Shown: in pieces, positions 25,740 through 34,664 of the stretch | Layout: each line of letters begins with the position of its first letter | How positions within the stretch are numbered: the stretch's first letter is position 1 | Assembly (NCBI RefSeq): GCF_031822435.1 | Contig: NZ_JAVQLW010000002.1 | Span: 62,001 to 126,000, forward strand | DNA from: Paracoccus sp. MBLB3053 | GTDB taxonomy: Bacteria; Pseudomonadota; Alphaproteobacteria; Rhodobacterales; Rhodobacteraceae | Direction of reading: 5' to 3' | DNA length: 64,000 nt | Notes under the pieces: model-generated | Seen by the model: only the letters and a program-made list of their open reading frames with translations | What the model was told of the DNA's origin: nothing | Database searches by the model: none | Program-made: the position numbers and the translations under genes

Positions 25740-25880
25740 TGCTTATGCTGGCATCGAGTTACTGTCGGACGCTTTCGCCACTTCGTAACTGTCTTGGGTT
25801 TAATACCCATTTCGCGGCTCATCGCTGCGGTCGAAGCCTCAGATCATCCTTCCGATCGGAAGAAGGGACCGCAGCATAGA
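25740..25880 (-). pseudogene. IS481/IS3-like transposase N-terminal remnant
   Basis: On the minus strand, SEASTAAMSREMGIKPKTV then TKWRKRPTV match the helix-turn-helix start of IS481-type transposases. The match stops abruptly after about 35 residues, and a frameshift precedes it. It abuts the IS256 remnant, as if one element had inserted into or recombined with the other. Confidence 0.55.
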
Positions 25881-26100
25881 ATCGTGGGATCAAATCCGCC
25901 AGGAACTCCGATAGATTCGGGCGAGCTGCGTGTTCGACCATATTCTTATTCTGGCTCAGACTGCTCGTCCCTGTCCCCGCCTGCTCGCGGCGCGGCAAAT
26001 TTCAACTGCCCAAAAATCAATCGCGCGAGGTTCTTTGCGAACGGTCAAAGCACCGCACCGGTCATCCCGGATAATGACGGTGACACACCGTCGGTTATTG

Positions 26101-26177
26101 ATTTGACGAATCAAATTTCACTGCTCGACAGTTCATGATGAGTGGCTGCCACTCACCCGGTTCATCATTGAAATTTT
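26101..26177 (+). repeat. Cluster of inverted repeats before GT87 gene
   Basis: ATTTGA-cgaa-TCAAAT (26101-26116) is followed by TGAGTGG-ctg-CCACTCA (26139-26155). Around the second lies an outer pair, ATGATGA to its left and TCATCAT to its right. The nested arrangement could be a leader hairpin, an operator, or the relic of an IS end. It ends shortly before the GT87 start. Confidence 0.5.
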
Positions 26178-26199
26178 TCACGATTGCGTAAGGGTGTGA

Positions 26200-27393
26200 A
26201 TGAAACCTGTTGGCTCTCGCGCATTTCCGCTCGCTGCGGCAATGCTGTTCCTTCTGGGGCAGGCCTATTTGATCCCCAAGGTTTTCAACTCGACAGACGG
26301 GCTGGATTTTCGGTTGATCTGGCTTTCGGGGAAATTATGGGCTCAAGGCATCGACCCCTATTCTTCCGAATTCGAAATAGCCTACGCCCGGATTTTCGGA
26401 AGCGGCCCGGAAAGCCATTTTTGGGTTTATCCGCCGTCCTGGCATCCATTCGCTGCGATCTTGTCATCTTTCGAATTCGGTCGGGCGGTTCAGATCTGGA
26501 ACCTCTTCAACCTGTCGCTCCTGCATGGAGCATCCCTGCTGGCGGCTTTGGCGCTTCGTCCAGCGGGCGGCAGTTCGATGCTTGCACTTTATCTCATGCT
26601 TGTGGGCGTCGGTAGCCTCATGCAAGCGACGCCGGTCGCTCTGTCGATCGGTCAAACCTCGTTCATCCTGTATTTTTCCATCGCCCTCTTTGCCCTCAGT
26701 CTTCGCAAGGGCAGCATGGTGCTGATGATGGCCGCGATCATGATGGCCGGGTTCAAGCCAAGCATTGGTGCCGTCCTGTTCGTGGCTGCTCTCGCCCGTC
26801 CCGAGTTGCGTCTTGGCGCGCTCTTCGCAGTCCTGGCGCATCTCGCGGTTGCCGTAATCTCGGGGGTAAGCCATGGATTTGCGCGAGACTTTTATGGGTT
26901 TCTGTCGGCGCTTGCTCGATATTCAGACGAGGGAGGCCCGGCCAATGCGCCGCAAAACCTTGTCGGCATAACCCAGATTTTTGATCTTTTCGGAGGCCAC
27001 GTCAGCGGCTTCCTCTTGATCGGCCTCGCTGGAGCGCTGGGGTTCGCAACAATCCGTTTCGTCGCGGATTTCGGTCGCTCGGTCCTGGCGATATGTGCCG
27101 TGATCGGCCTGCTGGTGGTGCCGCTTCACACCTATGATCTGACCTTTACCGTACTTGTACTGGGCGTTGCTGTTTCGACTTGGCCATCGCGATATTGCAT
27201 TCTTGCAAGCGCAGGTTTTCTGCTTTTGTTCCGTCCAGAAAACTTTGCCCAGCTGTCGGGTGTCATGAACCCGGATGGAAGCATCTTCCCTGGAAGCCTG
27301 CTCGCGACAATCGGGCTGATCTGCGTCGCACTGGCCTCGGTCATCGGCCGGCGGCAGGTTGAGCATTATCACCAAAAAGCGGAAATATCATGA
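26200..27393 (+). CDS. GT87-type membrane glycosyltransferase (DUF2029)
   Basis: A 397-residue polytopic membrane protein of the DUF2029/GT87 group. About ten hydrophobic helices are visible. The first periplasmic loop carries acidic residues after the first helix (STDGLDFRLIW, then QGIDPYSSEF), as in polyprenyl-phosphate-sugar-dependent glycosyltransferases. The signature segment WVYPPSWHPFAAIL is present. It would add a sugar, probably mannose-like, to a lipid-linked or surface glycan. It appears somewhat lower in GC than its neighbours and lies between IS remnants, which suggests transfer. The nearest sugar-related gene is the pyruvyl transferase facing it. Confidence 0.78.
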   Translation: MKPVGSRAFPLAAAMLFLLGQAYLIPKVFNSTDGLDFRLIWLSGKLWAQGIDPYSSEFEIAYARIFGSGPESHFWVYPPSWHPFAAILSSFEFGRAVQIWNLFNLSLLHGASLLAALALRPAGGSSMLALYLMLVGVGSLMQATPVALSIGQTSFILYFSIALFALSLRKGSMVLMMAAIMMAGFKPSIGAVLFVAALARPELRLGALFAVLAHLAVAVISGVSHGFARDFYGFLSALARYSDEGGPANAPQNLVGITQIFDLFGGHVSGFLLIGLAGALGFATIRFVADFGRSVLAICAVIGLLVVPLHTYDLTFTVLVLGVAVSTWPSRYCILASAGFLLLFRPENFAQLSGVMNPDGSIFPGSLLATIGLICVALASVIGRRQVEHYHQKAEIS

Positions 27394-27683
27394 AAATCCA
27401 TGATCTGCTCTGCCTGCACCTGCCAAGTCGGCCTTCAATCCATTGTCGCTGATCTAGACGGCCGCTTTGTGCGATCACCACGCGCGAGCAATGCTGCCTT
27501 TTGATGGCCTATTCCGATCGAGCGACGTCTTGGCTCGTCTTGATTTGCCGCCGTACCATCCGGTTCGTGCAGCGCCGCATTTTTCGATCGACGACCGCAA
27601 CAGGTATCGCGGACTGACGTCTGCAATGCGCCAAGGGCCTTGAACTGGCGGCGTCTTGATGGCGGGTGCCTTCTGCCAGATAC

Positions 27684-28988
27684 CTAGCTGCTTTCCGTGG
27701 AACCAGGCGCAAGACCAACTTGGGTCGCATGATCTGTTTGTGGCGGCGGCAGGTTCGCGACTCTCAATCCAGCCGCCAACATGCGTTGCGCGCCTAGCCA
27801 GGCTTCCTCGATGACCAATGCATGAGTGACATCGTCGATACCCTCGGCAAGAGCTGCCTCGACGACCTGCGCCGCATGTGCGGCATCCAGCGACGATGCG
27901 GGGAGAAAATGGCGGCTCAGACCGACCGACTGGAAAAAGCATTCCACCTTCTTGTCCCAGCCCAAGCCAACGATGGGCAGCGCGTAGGAATAGCCGACGA
28001 TGCAGGCATGAAGCCGATGCGCGACCACTGCCCGGAAGCCGCCAATCATTTGCGCCAGTTCAATGGGACGCGTGGGAGCGTCAAGGAACTGGATTTCCGC
28101 CCGACGGGCCAATGGCTCACGTTTCGCCAATTCGTCCAGGATCGCCTTGTCTTCAGCGGCGCCATTGCAGAACAACCCGACGCGATGGCCGCTATCGGCA
28201 AGCCTGATCGCCAACTCGCCGAAGAAGTCGATCGTTGCGTCGATCTGCACGTTGGCTTCGCCATGATAGGTCAGGATTGCGGGTGACATGACGCCGATGC
28301 CGATCAGTGACGACGGCTTCCCCTGACCATAGCAGGCCCTTGCCAGGAGCCCGGGATCGCGCGTCAATTCTGCTGTCGGAAGATTCTCGTACTGGGTCGC
28401 CATTTGCTCGTTCCAGGAGGCCAGGGACATCTTGTCCCGCAACCCAGCGAAGCGCAGATCGCATTGGGCCAGTTCACCAAAAAGCTGGGCGCCGCGCGCC
28501 GACCAATTTCGCGACACCCCCGCCGCGTAGACGACTGTGGGGGTGTTGCAGGCGCGCAGGATGCGGCTGGCACCCGCGATCTTCATGCAGAAATTGAGAT
28601 CAGCGTCGGAAAAGATTTGCCCCCCGCCCAAAATGGCAAGATCCGCTTGCTTCACCTCGGCCTTCCAATCTGCGGCCACCCGAGCCATCAGCCTTCGAAG
28701 ACGCGCAACCACGAGGCGTTGACGCACGAACCGAGGCAGCCTGCTCAGCAGATTGATGAGCAGCATGCGGTTGCGCACCGTCACCTCGCCAAAATCTGTG
28801 CGTCCGGAAAGATCGACAGCCGAGAATTCCGCTGCGGGGCAAAGGCTTCGGAGCGCGTGGGCGAGGCAGTCAGAAATCACCCCATCGCCCAGGTTCGGGC
28901 TGTAGGGCACGGCAAATTGCACGATCCTGAACCTTTTTCGCGCTCGGCCTGAACCGGCTCTTCGCGCGCCATAATCTGCAGAATCCAT
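27684..28988 (-). CDS. Polysaccharide pyruvyl transferase family protein
   Basis: A 434-residue PF04230-type protein. The N-terminal FAVPYSPNLGDGVISDCL, the central GGGQIFSD and the C-terminal HRLHACIVGYSYALPIVGLGWD are signature segments. Relatives transfer pyruvate from phosphoenolpyruvate as a ketal onto sugars of exopolysaccharides. It has no signal peptide or membrane helix, as expected for a cytoplasmic enzyme acting on lipid-linked repeat units. It is convergent with the GT87 gene. No complete polysaccharide cluster is present, so these two may be survivors of a larger locus. The ATG at 28988 was preferred over one at 29039 that adds a proline-rich lead with no family resemblance. Confidence 0.85.
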   Translation of the reverse strand: MDSADYGARRAGSGRARKRFRIVQFAVPYSPNLGDGVISDCLAHALRSLCPAAEFSAVDLSGRTDFGEVTVRNRMLLINLLSRLPRFVRQRLVVARLRRLMARVAADWKAEVKQADLAILGGGQIFSDADLNFCMKIAGASRILRACNTPTVVYAAGVSRNWSARGAQLFGELAQCDLRFAGLRDKMSLASWNEQMATQYENLPTAELTRDPGLLARACYGQGKPSSLIGIGVMSPAILTYHGEANVQIDATIDFFGELAIRLADSGHRVGLFCNGAAEDKAILDELAKREPLARRAEIQFLDAPTRPIELAQMIGGFRAVVAHRLHACIVGYSYALPIVGLGWDKKVECFFQSVGLSRHFLPASSLDAAHAAQVVEAALAEGIDDVTHALVIEEAWLGAQRMLAAGLRVANLPPPQTDHATQVGLAPGSTESS

Positions 28989-29129
28989 GGTGATGCTCTC
29001 TGGCCGGATAACAGGTCGAGGCGGATCGATACCGATCATGGGTATCGAATGGAGACCTGTCTAGGCTGCTACGCGCACCGATCCCCGTTCATTCGTTCGG
29101 TGCGCGGAAAACAGACACGGCCATGTCGC

Positions 29130-29560
29130 AAGATCACGAACGGAGCTAGGTCATGTTGGTCGATGAAGACCGAGAGAGCTTCGGCGATCTTGTCGTGCCG
29201 GGTGGCGCGCGTTCTTCAGCTTGCTGAAGCGTCGCCCGACAAGGTTACGCAGTTGCTAGCGCGGTCGGTCGACCGCGACGCACAGCTTGCGGGAGTTCCG
29301 CATATCGTCAGGGTCAGGGCCGCAGTCGGTCAGCGGAACGTGAGGATCGGGGGCCGACGCTCGACCACTTGCCGAATTCGTCCGGCAGGGCCCGCAATCG
29401 AGATCCTGTGGGTGCGATCCGGAAAAGGCCACCCGAGACAAGATCGTGGTTCAGGGGCTTGCGGCCGATCGGGGCGCGGCCGGCCAAGATGAAGCGCCCA
29501 AGCAACGCCCATTCCGCGGCCGAGATGAGGTGTCATGCCAAGCTGATCTCCATCGCAGAT
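29130..29560 (-). pseudogene. IS5-family transposase remnant
   Basis: The minus strand encodes an IS5-type N-terminus (SAAEWALLGRFILAGRAPIG, then ALPDEFGKWSSV) that decays by frameshift, and further on a C-terminal piece (RHDKIAEALSVFIDQHDLAP). The middle, including most of the DDE catalytic region, is missing. It marks the right edge of the IS-flanked polysaccharide segment. Confidence 0.68.
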
Positions 29561-29699
29561 ACCAACCCTGACTCGCGCTTGGCCGCCGCAGCGATCCCCT
29601 TTGTCAGAACGACCACGGTGTCACCGGCTGCGGGAATGCGCAGATCGCCCGTCAGGACAAAGGGGTCGTCCCCCCGCGTTCGCCGCGGAACCGCATCAT

Positions 29700-30332
29700 T
29701 CATCCTTCATGCGTGCGTTCGCCGACCCCCAACCGTCCCGCCATACGCACCAGGTCCGCCAAGGTGCGCGCCTCCATCTTCTTCATGGCCGAGGCACGAT
29801 ACAGTTTCACGGTGATTTCGCTCAGGCCCAGCTCATAGGCGGCCTGCTTGTTCAAAAGCCCTGCCGTGATCAGACCCATCACCTGCCGTTCACGCTCGGA
29901 CAAGGCATTGTAGCGATCGCTCAGGCCCGAGGCCTCGTTTTCAGCGTCGCGGCGCAGCCGATCACGGGTAATCGCGTCACTGACCGCGTCGAGCAGGTCC
30001 TGATCGCGAAAGGGTTTGCTCAGGAAGTCGACCGCCCCTGCCTTCATCGCGCGGACCGACATGGGCACGTCTCCATAGCCCGTCATGATAATGACCGGCA
30101 GGCGAATTCCGAGATGCTCCAGCCGGGTCTGGAAATCGAGGCCGCTTGCGCCTTGCAGCCGCACGTCGAGCAGCAGGCATGAGGGGACATCGGGCAGGGG
30201 CTCAGCAAGGAAGCTTTCGGTGCTGGCATGGCAATGGCTGCGAAACCCGACCGAGCGCAGCAAGGTGTCGATCGCTCCGCGCAGCAACGCGTCATCATCG
30301 ATCACATGAACCGCGGATTGCTGGTCTGACAT
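29700..30332 (-). CDS. FixJ/NarL-type response regulator
   Basis: A 210-residue regulator. The receiver has the acidic pair in VHVIDDDALL, phosphoacceptor Asp in LLLDVRLQG and the conserved lysine in LSKPFRDQD, with the FixJ-like MTGYGDVPMSVRAMKAGAVDF stretch shortened here to its core MTGYGDVPMS. The LuxR-type helix-turn-helix (LSERERQVMGLITAGLLNKQ) is C-terminal. It resembles FixJ/TodT/StyR regulators. A GAGG ribosome binding site precedes the ATG at 30332. It lies next to a receiver-only protein and near a divergent kinase, so the three probably form one phosphorelay. Confidence 0.92.
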   Translation of the reverse strand: MSDQQSAVHVIDDDALLRGAIDTLLRSVGFRSHCHASTESFLAEPLPDVPSCLLLDVRLQGASGLDFQTRLEHLGIRLPVIIMTGYGDVPMSVRAMKAGAVDFLSKPFRDQDLLDAVSDAITRDRLRRDAENEASGLSDRYNALSERERQVMGLITAGLLNKQAAYELGLSEITVKLYRASAMKKMEARTLADLVRMAGRLGVGERTHEG

Positions 30333-30383
30333 GCCAACCTCATCCATTACGGGCAAAGAGGATACGCAAGAAGAACCGGCATG

Positions 30384-30776
30384 TCATATTGAATTTCTGC
30401 CCAGATCATTGCGCCCGACCGCCCGACCGACGCATCGCAGCAGGTCCTGATCGTCGAAGGGTTTGCGCAGGAAACAAACCGCCCCTGCAAGCATGACCTG
30501 TTCGCGCAGGCTGGGCTGGGGATAAGCCGTCATGATCAGCACCGGTATCGCTGGATGCGCGACCCGCAGGTGAAGTTGAAGGTCAAGCCCGCTCAGCCCC
30601 GGCAATTGAATGTCGGTCAGCAAGCAATGCGGGACAGAGGAGCCCAGACTTTCCAAGAATGCCTCGGCTCTGTCGTAAAGCGTGACGTGGTAATCCTCCG
30701 AGCGAAGCAGGCTCGAAAGGCCACGCCGGATCGCATCGTCGTCATCGACGATGGCTATGTGCGGACCTGCGTCCAT
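30384..30776 (-). CDS. Receiver-only response regulator
   Basis: A 130-residue single receiver domain with no output domain. The acidic residues (IAIVDDDDAI), phosphoacceptor Asp (LLTDIQLPG) and conserved lysine (LRKPFDDQD) are intact, so it can be phosphorylated. It ends 51 bases before the FixJ-type regulator start and probably shares its transcript. It may act as a phosphate sink or intermediate for the divergent kinase, or as an allosteric switch. Confidence 0.9.
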   Translation of the reverse strand: MDAGPHIAIVDDDDAIRRGLSSLLRSEDYHVTLYDRAEAFLESLGSSVPHCLLTDIQLPGLSGLDLQLHLRVAHPAIPVLIMTAYPQPSLREQVMLAGAVCFLRKPFDDQDLLRCVGRAVGRNDLGRNSI

Positions 30777-30995
30777 GCTTGCTATGTCGCCCCCTTCCGT
30801 GTGACCCCATGCAGCGGGTCCACCGCAAGCCTGTCAACCGTGCGGGGCCATTGCTGCCAAGGGCCTGGTTCCAAAACTGTTGTCGAAACCCGAGCAGGGC
30901 AATTATACTTTGGTTCAGTCGCCCAATTCGGCAGCTCTGGAGCATGCGCGAGCGGTCAATCGGCGGCTCCAATGTGCCAGTCTCGGGGCAGGTCG

Positions 30996-32489
30996 ATGCG
31001 TCAGGTTTTCACTCTCTGGCCGACAGAGGGCCATGCGGCCCCGCAGCGCAGGATCGCGCCGGACGGGCTTCCGGCATGGGCCAGCGACCCTGGCCCTGCC
31101 GCGCAGACCCTGCGCTGGACGCGACAGGATTGGCTGTTTCTCGGCCTTGCCGCCCTCCCGGTTCTGGCATTGGGTCTGCTGGTCGCGGAGGGCGTTCACC
31201 TAAGCCTCGCCTCGGTCCTGATCTGCAGCTTTGCGATCGGGCTTGCCGCCTTTGCCATCAGCACCCATCGCCGCCAGATCTCGGCGCTGCAGGGGGAACT
31301 GGCGGATGCGCGGCGCTGGAACGACACCTTGTTCCAGCGCAGCGGCATCTCACTTTGGCGGGAGGATTGGTCGCATGCCCGAGATGCCGTTGAGGATTTG
31401 ATGCGGCGCGGCATACGTGACATGCAGTCCCATTTTGCTGCCCATCCTGATGAGCTTCGCGCGATCCGGCGCCGCGTCACCATCAAGGATGTGAACGATT
31501 TTGCCATCCTTCGCGCCGGGGTCGAGAGCAAGCAGCAATTACTGGGCACGCTCGATCAGCTTCTGCCGGACACGGACCAGACCTTCGTGCAATGGCTCGT
31601 GGCCTTTGCAAACGGGGACGACTTCTACCGCTCCGAGACCCATATCACCATGCCCGACGGGCAAGAGGTGGATACGCTATTCACGGCAGGATTGCCGAAG
31701 AACCGGCGGGAATTCGAAGATATTCTGGTCAGTGATCTGGACGTGACCGAGTACAAGTCAACACAGGCTCGCTTGGCGCAGGCCGAACAGGATCTGGCCC
31801 GTGCCGTGCGGGTCAGCACGATGGGCGCCCTGACGGCCTCGATCGCGCATGAGGTGAATTCGCCTCTGGCCGCGATCGTCTCAAGCTCAGAAGCAGCGTT
31901 GCGCTGGCTCAATCGCGACAAGCCTGAACTGAGCGAGGCCCGCGAGGCGATCGGCAATGCACTGGCCGCCGCCACCCGCGCCAAGACCGTGGTCGAGCAG
32001 ACCCGCGCCTTCCTGAGCAATACCAGCACCACAACTGCACCGCAGAACATGGCGACAATCACGCGGGACAGCGTGCTGCTGATCGAGCGCGAGCTGCGCG
32101 CCCATGGCGTCTCGGTGCATATCGATGCGCCCGAAGAGTTGCCCTTGGTCATGGCTGACCGGGTGAACATGCAGCAGGTCATGGTGAACCTGTTGATGAA
32201 TGCTGCGCAGGCGATGAAGGACAGCCCCGGCAAGCGTGACCTCACGATCGCGCTTCGTCCCGAGGGTGACAGCGTTCGAGTCGAGATCCGGGACAAGGGT
32301 CCGGGCATTCCGGCGGATCATCTGCATTCGGTATTCCAGCCCTTCTACTCGACGCGCCAGGGTGGAATGGGCATGGGACTCGCCATATGCAAAAGCTGCA
32401 TCGAGGCGCATGGCGGACGGATCTGGGCCAGCTCTGCGCCGGATCACGGCGCGGTCTTCCATTTCGAATTGCCGATGGCGCCGCCCTAG
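30996..32489 (+). CDS. Membrane sensor histidine kinase (NtrB/FixL-like)
   Basis: A 497-residue kinase. Two adjacent membrane helices (about 46-64 and 68-86) have almost no periplasmic loop between them, so sensing is likely intramembrane or cytoplasmic. A PAS-like domain follows (about 95-245), then a coiled linker, the phosphoacceptor box ASIAHEVNSPLAAI, an N box NLLMNAAQAM, a G1 box RDKGPGIP and a G2 box GMGMGLAICK. This class often drives FixJ-type regulators, and both regulators are encoded divergently 219 bases away. The start at 30996 is the ATG beginning MRQVFTLWPTEG; an ATG at 30972 is also possible. Its stop codon shares the CTAG with the convergent hydrolase. Confidence 0.9.
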   Translation: MRQVFTLWPTEGHAAPQRRIAPDGLPAWASDPGPAAQTLRWTRQDWLFLGLAALPVLALGLLVAEGVHLSLASVLICSFAIGLAAFAISTHRRQISALQGELADARRWNDTLFQRSGISLWREDWSHARDAVEDLMRRGIRDMQSHFAAHPDELRAIRRRVTIKDVNDFAILRAGVESKQQLLGTLDQLLPDTDQTFVQWLVAFANGDDFYRSETHITMPDGQEVDTLFTAGLPKNRREFEDILVSDLDVTEYKSTQARLAQAEQDLARAVRVSTMGALTASIAHEVNSPLAAIVSSSEAALRWLNRDKPELSEAREAIGNALAAATRAKTVVEQTRAFLSNTSTTTAPQNMATITRDSVLLIERELRAHGVSVHIDAPEELPLVMADRVNMQQVMVNLLMNAAQAMKDSPGKRDLTIALRPEGDSVRVEIRDKGPGIPADHLHSVFQPFYSTRQGGMGMGLAICKSCIEAHGGRIWASSAPDHGAVFHFELPMAPP

Positions 32490-33283
32490 GCCACGCGCGC
32501 TGTTCTTTCGCTTCGGGCATTGGCGAGCGCCCAGTCCAGCGCATAGTCGGCAACCGTTTCCCACCCTGCATCTAGACAGGTCCAATGCGACCGACCGGGA
32601 AAGATCTTCAGATCCGTCCGCGAAGGGGCGCGGCTTTGCTTTCGCCAGATCGCCGCAGTCATCTTCGCATCCGCGATCAGGTCCAGTTCGCCACCGATCA
32701 GCAGCAGCGGTGCGCGATCGGGATTGTCCCAACGGATCTTGATCGGATTTACCACGCCGTTCCAATAGACCCGGCCTGGCGTCGGAACGATATAGCGGTC
32801 GTAAAGTGCGTCAACCTGATCCCTGCGCGCGGTTTGGGCAAAGCGTGTCGCAAAAAATTTGCGCGACATCACCTTGGCCTTGCGCCAACTGAACGAGTCG
32901 GAAAAGACCGGCAGAGCCGAGCGGATCGCATGGGGATAAAGCGGCACACCGGGCGTCGGCGCGGGATTGATCGCCACCCCGGCAGCCCCAAGCCCGCGGT
33001 CCAACAGGTGCTGGACGAACACGCCCCCCAGAGAATGCCCGATCAGGATCGGAGCCTCGGCCAGTTTCGAAATCCGTGCAGCATAGGTGTCCACGATATG
33101 GCGCTGGTTGACATAAGCGAGCTCAGGTCTGGGATAGGCACGCAACTCGGGCGGGCTGCGTTCGTCATGAGGCCAGTCCGGGCTGATGACCCTATGACCT
33201 GCAGCCTGATAACGTGCCTTGAAGTTTTCCCAGCTGAGCGAATTCAGCCAGGCGCCATGGATCAGCATGATGGTGCTCGACAT
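32486..33283 (-). CDS. Alpha/beta hydrolase
   Basis: A 265-residue cytoplasmic alpha/beta hydrolase. The oxyanion region is IHGAW, the nucleophile elbow GHSLGG, the acid probably Asp in GGELDLIAD and the catalytic histidine in GRSHWTCLD. It is an esterase or lipase-like enzyme of unknown substrate. A GGAGGG site precedes the ATG, and the gene follows a small uncharacterised gene by 12 bases. Confidence 0.87.
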   Translation of the reverse strand: MSSTIMLIHGAWLNSLSWENFKARYQAAGHRVISPDWPHDERSPPELRAYPRPELAYVNQRHIVDTYAARISKLAEAPILIGHSLGGVFVQHLLDRGLGAAGVAINPAPTPGVPLYPHAIRSALPVFSDSFSWRKAKVMSRKFFATRFAQTARRDQVDALYDRYIVPTPGRVYWNGVVNPIKIRWDNPDRAPLLLIGGELDLIADAKMTAAIWRKQSRAPSRTDLKIFPGRSHWTCLDAGWETVADYALDWALANARSERTARVA

Positions 33284-33295
33284 GCGGCCCTCCGG

Positions 33296-33781
33296 TCAGG
33301 CTAGGGGCGATTTCGCGCGGTTGCGCAGGGTGCTCGCGATCGGATCGGCGGCCCGTCCGGGAACCTGATGCCGCCGACCATATGCCAATTGCGGCAGGAT
33401 CATCAGATGCGGGCCTATCCAGCGCCGGCTCGGCGCGAACCGGTTCGGTGCCGGAAAGGCGATCCCGCAATCTCGGTCTATGACCCGCATGGGGATGGGG
33501 CGTGCGGCAAGATCGCCCCCCGAACCCTCTGTGCCGGCGAAAAGATCCACGTCCGCGTGCTCATGCAACAGGTGCAGATGGGTCACGGGCGGGACGCGGA
33601 ATTCCTGCGCCAGAGCACCCAGGAATCCCCCCAGCCAGTCGACGAATATGTGGTGCGATCGAATGCAAAACTTGATCGGCTTGCCCGGCCCCAAGGTGCG
33701 ATAAGCGCGCCTCCGGCCCATGGCTCCAACAAGGCGTATGGCGCTGGTCCGGGCGGCTCGAAAGGCTGCGGGGGCGTACAT
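33296..33781 (-). CDS. Uncharacterised protein
   Basis: A 161-residue protein I do not recognise. Support comes from a strong ribosome binding site (GAGGAGG) close before the ATG and from its position 12 bases upstream of the hydrolase gene, as in an operon. The sequence has an arginine-rich N-terminus, a short hydrophobic stretch (IFVDWLGGFLGAL) and a histidine-rich segment (THLHLLHEHADVD) that could bind metal. No signal peptide is evident. The opposite strand is also open, so a shadow frame is possible. Confidence 0.5.
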   Translation of the reverse strand: MYAPAAFRAARTSAIRLVGAMGRRRAYRTLGPGKPIKFCIRSHHIFVDWLGGFLGALAQEFRVPPVTHLHLLHEHADVDLFAGTEGSGGDLAARPIPMRVIDRDCGIAFPAPNRFAPSRRWIGPHLMILPQLAYGRRHQVPGRAADPIASTLRNRAKSPLA

Positions 33782-33908
33782 GGCATCCTCCTCGGGTTGG
33801 GTCGGGCGTTGGACGGTCCGAACGCGCCGGTAGCGAGACCCTCCGACCGTCCGGCCGCGCGATATTTTGGGCTATGGGTGGCAGAGCTTCGCTTCTTCTG
33901 TTCTCGGT

Positions 33909-34592
33909 TCATCTTGAAAGCCCATCGAGCCATTCTGCGAAAGTACGCCGCGCGGCGTCGGCCAGGGCATCTCCACAGCGTTCGGCATCCGCGCGCAGCT
34001 CGGCGGGATTGATGCCCGCTACAGCGATTTCATGGGCGTAGCCGACCAGCCAGCGCTCGAAGCCGGGACCACGTTCGACTTCCGGATGGAATTGCAGTCC
34101 CAGAACCTGCGACCCGATCGCAAACGCCTGCGAGGCTAGATTCTCTGCGCCTTTCGGCAGTTCGTAGGTATCCCCATGCCAATGCAGGACGAGCACGTCT
34201 TCAAGATGGCGTAGGGCGCTCAACTTTCCCGTCTGGGAAAGCCGGATGGGTGCGAAGCCAATTTCCTTCACCTTCGCGGGGAACACCTTGCTTCCCAAGG
34301 CCGCCGCAACCAACTGTGCGCCCAGGCAAATACCTAGTGTGGGAAGGCCACGGGCAAGGCGGGCCGCGATCAGGTCCATTTCGTGCGACAGGAATGGATA
34401 GGCGGTCGTCTCATAGGCACCAACTGGTCCGCCAAGGACGATCAGCAGGCCCGGTTCCAACGGGTCGAACTCAAGGAAATCCCGATCGCCAACCGTGCTG
34501 TAGCGCAGCGCATAACCGCGCTCGGAAAGCGGGCGTACGAAGCTGCCCAGATCCTCGAAATGGACATGCCTGATCGCCAATGCGGTGTTCAT
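33909..34592 (-). CDS. Class I glutamine amidotransferase-like protein (GuaA-N type)
   Basis: A 227-residue stand-alone class I glutamine amidotransferase domain like those annotated GMP synthase-glutamine amidotransferase. The nucleophile Cys is in LGICLGAQL and the His/Glu pair in LQFHPEVE. It lacks any synthetase domain, so it is not GuaA. Such proteins hydrolyse gamma-glutamyl amides; some act in polyamine (gamma-glutamyl-GABA) breakdown. The ATG at 34592 was chosen over a TTG two codons upstream. Confidence 0.87.
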   Translation of the reverse strand: MNTALAIRHVHFEDLGSFVRPLSERGYALRYSTVGDRDFLEFDPLEPGLLIVLGGPVGAYETTAYPFLSHEMDLIAARLARGLPTLGICLGAQLVAAALGSKVFPAKVKEIGFAPIRLSQTGKLSALRHLEDVLVLHWHGDTYELPKGAENLASQAFAIGSQVLGLQFHPEVERGPGFERWLVGYAHEIAVAGINPAELRADAERCGDALADAARRTFAEWLDGLSR

Positions 34593-34664
34593 GATCAAGC
34601 TACGGTCACAAGCGCCATGACATGCAGGCCGCGGTCAGTTTCGTCATTGGGCATGGTCTTTTCC

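Noticed and set aside
27394..27683. A possible further IS fragment between the two polysaccharide genes
   Set aside because: Short protein-like frames occur on both strands, but none matches a transposase motif that I can name.
33368..34012. A 214-codon plus-strand frame
   Set aside because: It spans antisense to an uncharacterised gene and the end of the amidotransferase gene. The minus-strand gene has the better ribosome binding site.
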